Part shown: piece after piece, positions 7,896-8,176 of the stretch | How positions within the stretch are numbered: the first letter of the stretch is position 1 | How the letters are laid out: every line of letters begins with the position of its first letter | Source: Oscillospiraceae bacterium | GTDB taxonomy: Bacteria; Bacillota_A; Clostridia; Oscillospirales; Oscillospiraceae | DNA length: 8,176 nucleotides | Reading direction: 5' to 3' | Assembly: GCA_017381835.1 (NCBI GenBank) | Contig: JAFOBK010000195.1 | Coordinates: 1 to 8,176, forward strand | Notes under the pieces: model-generated | Told to the model about the DNA's origin: nothing | Database searches by the model: none | Seen by the model: the letters and a program-made list of their open reading frames with translations, nothing else | Program-made: the position numbers and the translations under genes

Positions 7896-7925
7896 AAAAA
7901 AGGCTTCGCAGAAGCGAAGCCTTTT
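7896..7925 (-). terminator. Rho-independent terminator after rplT
   Basis: Read on the minus strand, a 12-bp stem (7925-7914 with 7909-7898) encloses the loop TTCT and is followed by a run of six T residues (complement of 7896-7901). The hairpin lies 19 bases after the rplT stop. The structure is nearly symmetrical, but no plus-strand gene runs into it, so it acts on the minus strand. Confidence 0.88.
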
Positions 7926-7944
7926 ATGTTTTGTAATTGATTAA

Positions 7945-8176
7945 TTACAGAGCAGCCTTAGCCTTCTCAACCAGAGCTGCGAATGCAGCTGCGTCCTGGA
8001 TAGCCATCTCGGACAGGCTCTTGCGGTTCATCTCGATGCCAGCCTTCTTCACACCGTTCATGAAGGTGGAGTAGTTCAGGCCGTAGGGCTTAACAGCAGC
8101 GGAGATACGAGTGATCCACAGTCTGCGGTAGTCGCGCTTCTTCAGCTTACGACCGACGAATGCGTAGTTGCCGGAC
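7945..8176 (-). CDS. rplT: 50S ribosomal protein L20 (C-terminal part; 5' end beyond the window)
   Basis: The minus-strand frame enters at the right edge and ends at TAA (complement of 7945-7947), giving 76 visible residues of a protein usually near 117 residues, so about one third is missing. The sequence has L20 hallmarks: [17 protein letters not shown], then [19 protein letters not shown], then a tail with [13 protein letters not shown]20 binds 23S rRNA early in assembly of the large subunit and in several bacteria also represses its own operon. The gene order infC-rpmI-rplT is common in Bacillota, so infC and rpmI are expected just beyond the right edge; this is inference. A terminator follows, then the pseudouridine synthase gene on the same strand. 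Confidence 0.97.
   Translation of the reverse strand, partial: SGNYAFVGRKLKKRDYRRLWITRISAAVKPYGLNYSTFMNGVKKAGIEMNRKSLSEMAIQDAAAFAALVEKAKAAL

Overview
The window reads as an ordinary stretch of chromosome from a moderately GC-rich Gram-positive anaerobe of the Bacillota, most likely a gut-type clostridium (Oscillospirales or Lachnospirales-like). Grounds for this are the strong AGGAGG-type ribosome binding sites, compact operons closed by hairpin-plus-T terminators, a SecA with a C-terminal SEC-C zinc motif, a DUF1576-like membrane protein and the type of L20 sequence. The lineage is an inference from sequence style, not a database result. Codon usage and composition look even throughout, and I see no mobile element, tRNA, rRNA or CRISPR array.

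Layout, left to right. Positions 1-249 hold the 3' end of a membrane-protein gene (probable DUF1576 family), closed by a strong terminator. A promoter with an extended -10 then drives a three-gene plus-strand operon: secA (ATPase motor of the Sec translocon), pgeF (peptidoglycan editing factor, YfiH/laccase-domain family) and a family-5 solute-binding lipoprotein whose ATG overlaps the pgeF stop. A second strong terminator ends this operon. A separate plus-strand unit follows: a UMF1/Atg22-like MFS transporter with its own promoter. It converges on a minus-strand unit through one shared bidirectional terminator. The minus-strand unit is an RluA-family pseudouridine synthase, preceded by the 3' end of rplT (ribosomal protein L20), which runs off the right edge.

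The genes are mostly housekeeping: protein export, cell-wall quality control, peptide or other solute capture, transport, RNA modification and ribosome structure. SecA would export the lipoprotein two genes downstream, as it would any Sec substrate, so co-transcription need not mean a specific partnership. No stretch longer than 300 bases lacks a gene; the largest gap (5512-5689) holds a terminator and a promoter. I found no convincing undescribed system. The points most worth checking are the orphan binding lipoprotein coupled to pgeF, and the pseudouridine synthase gene that begins immediately after the rplT terminator with no room for a promoter of its own.
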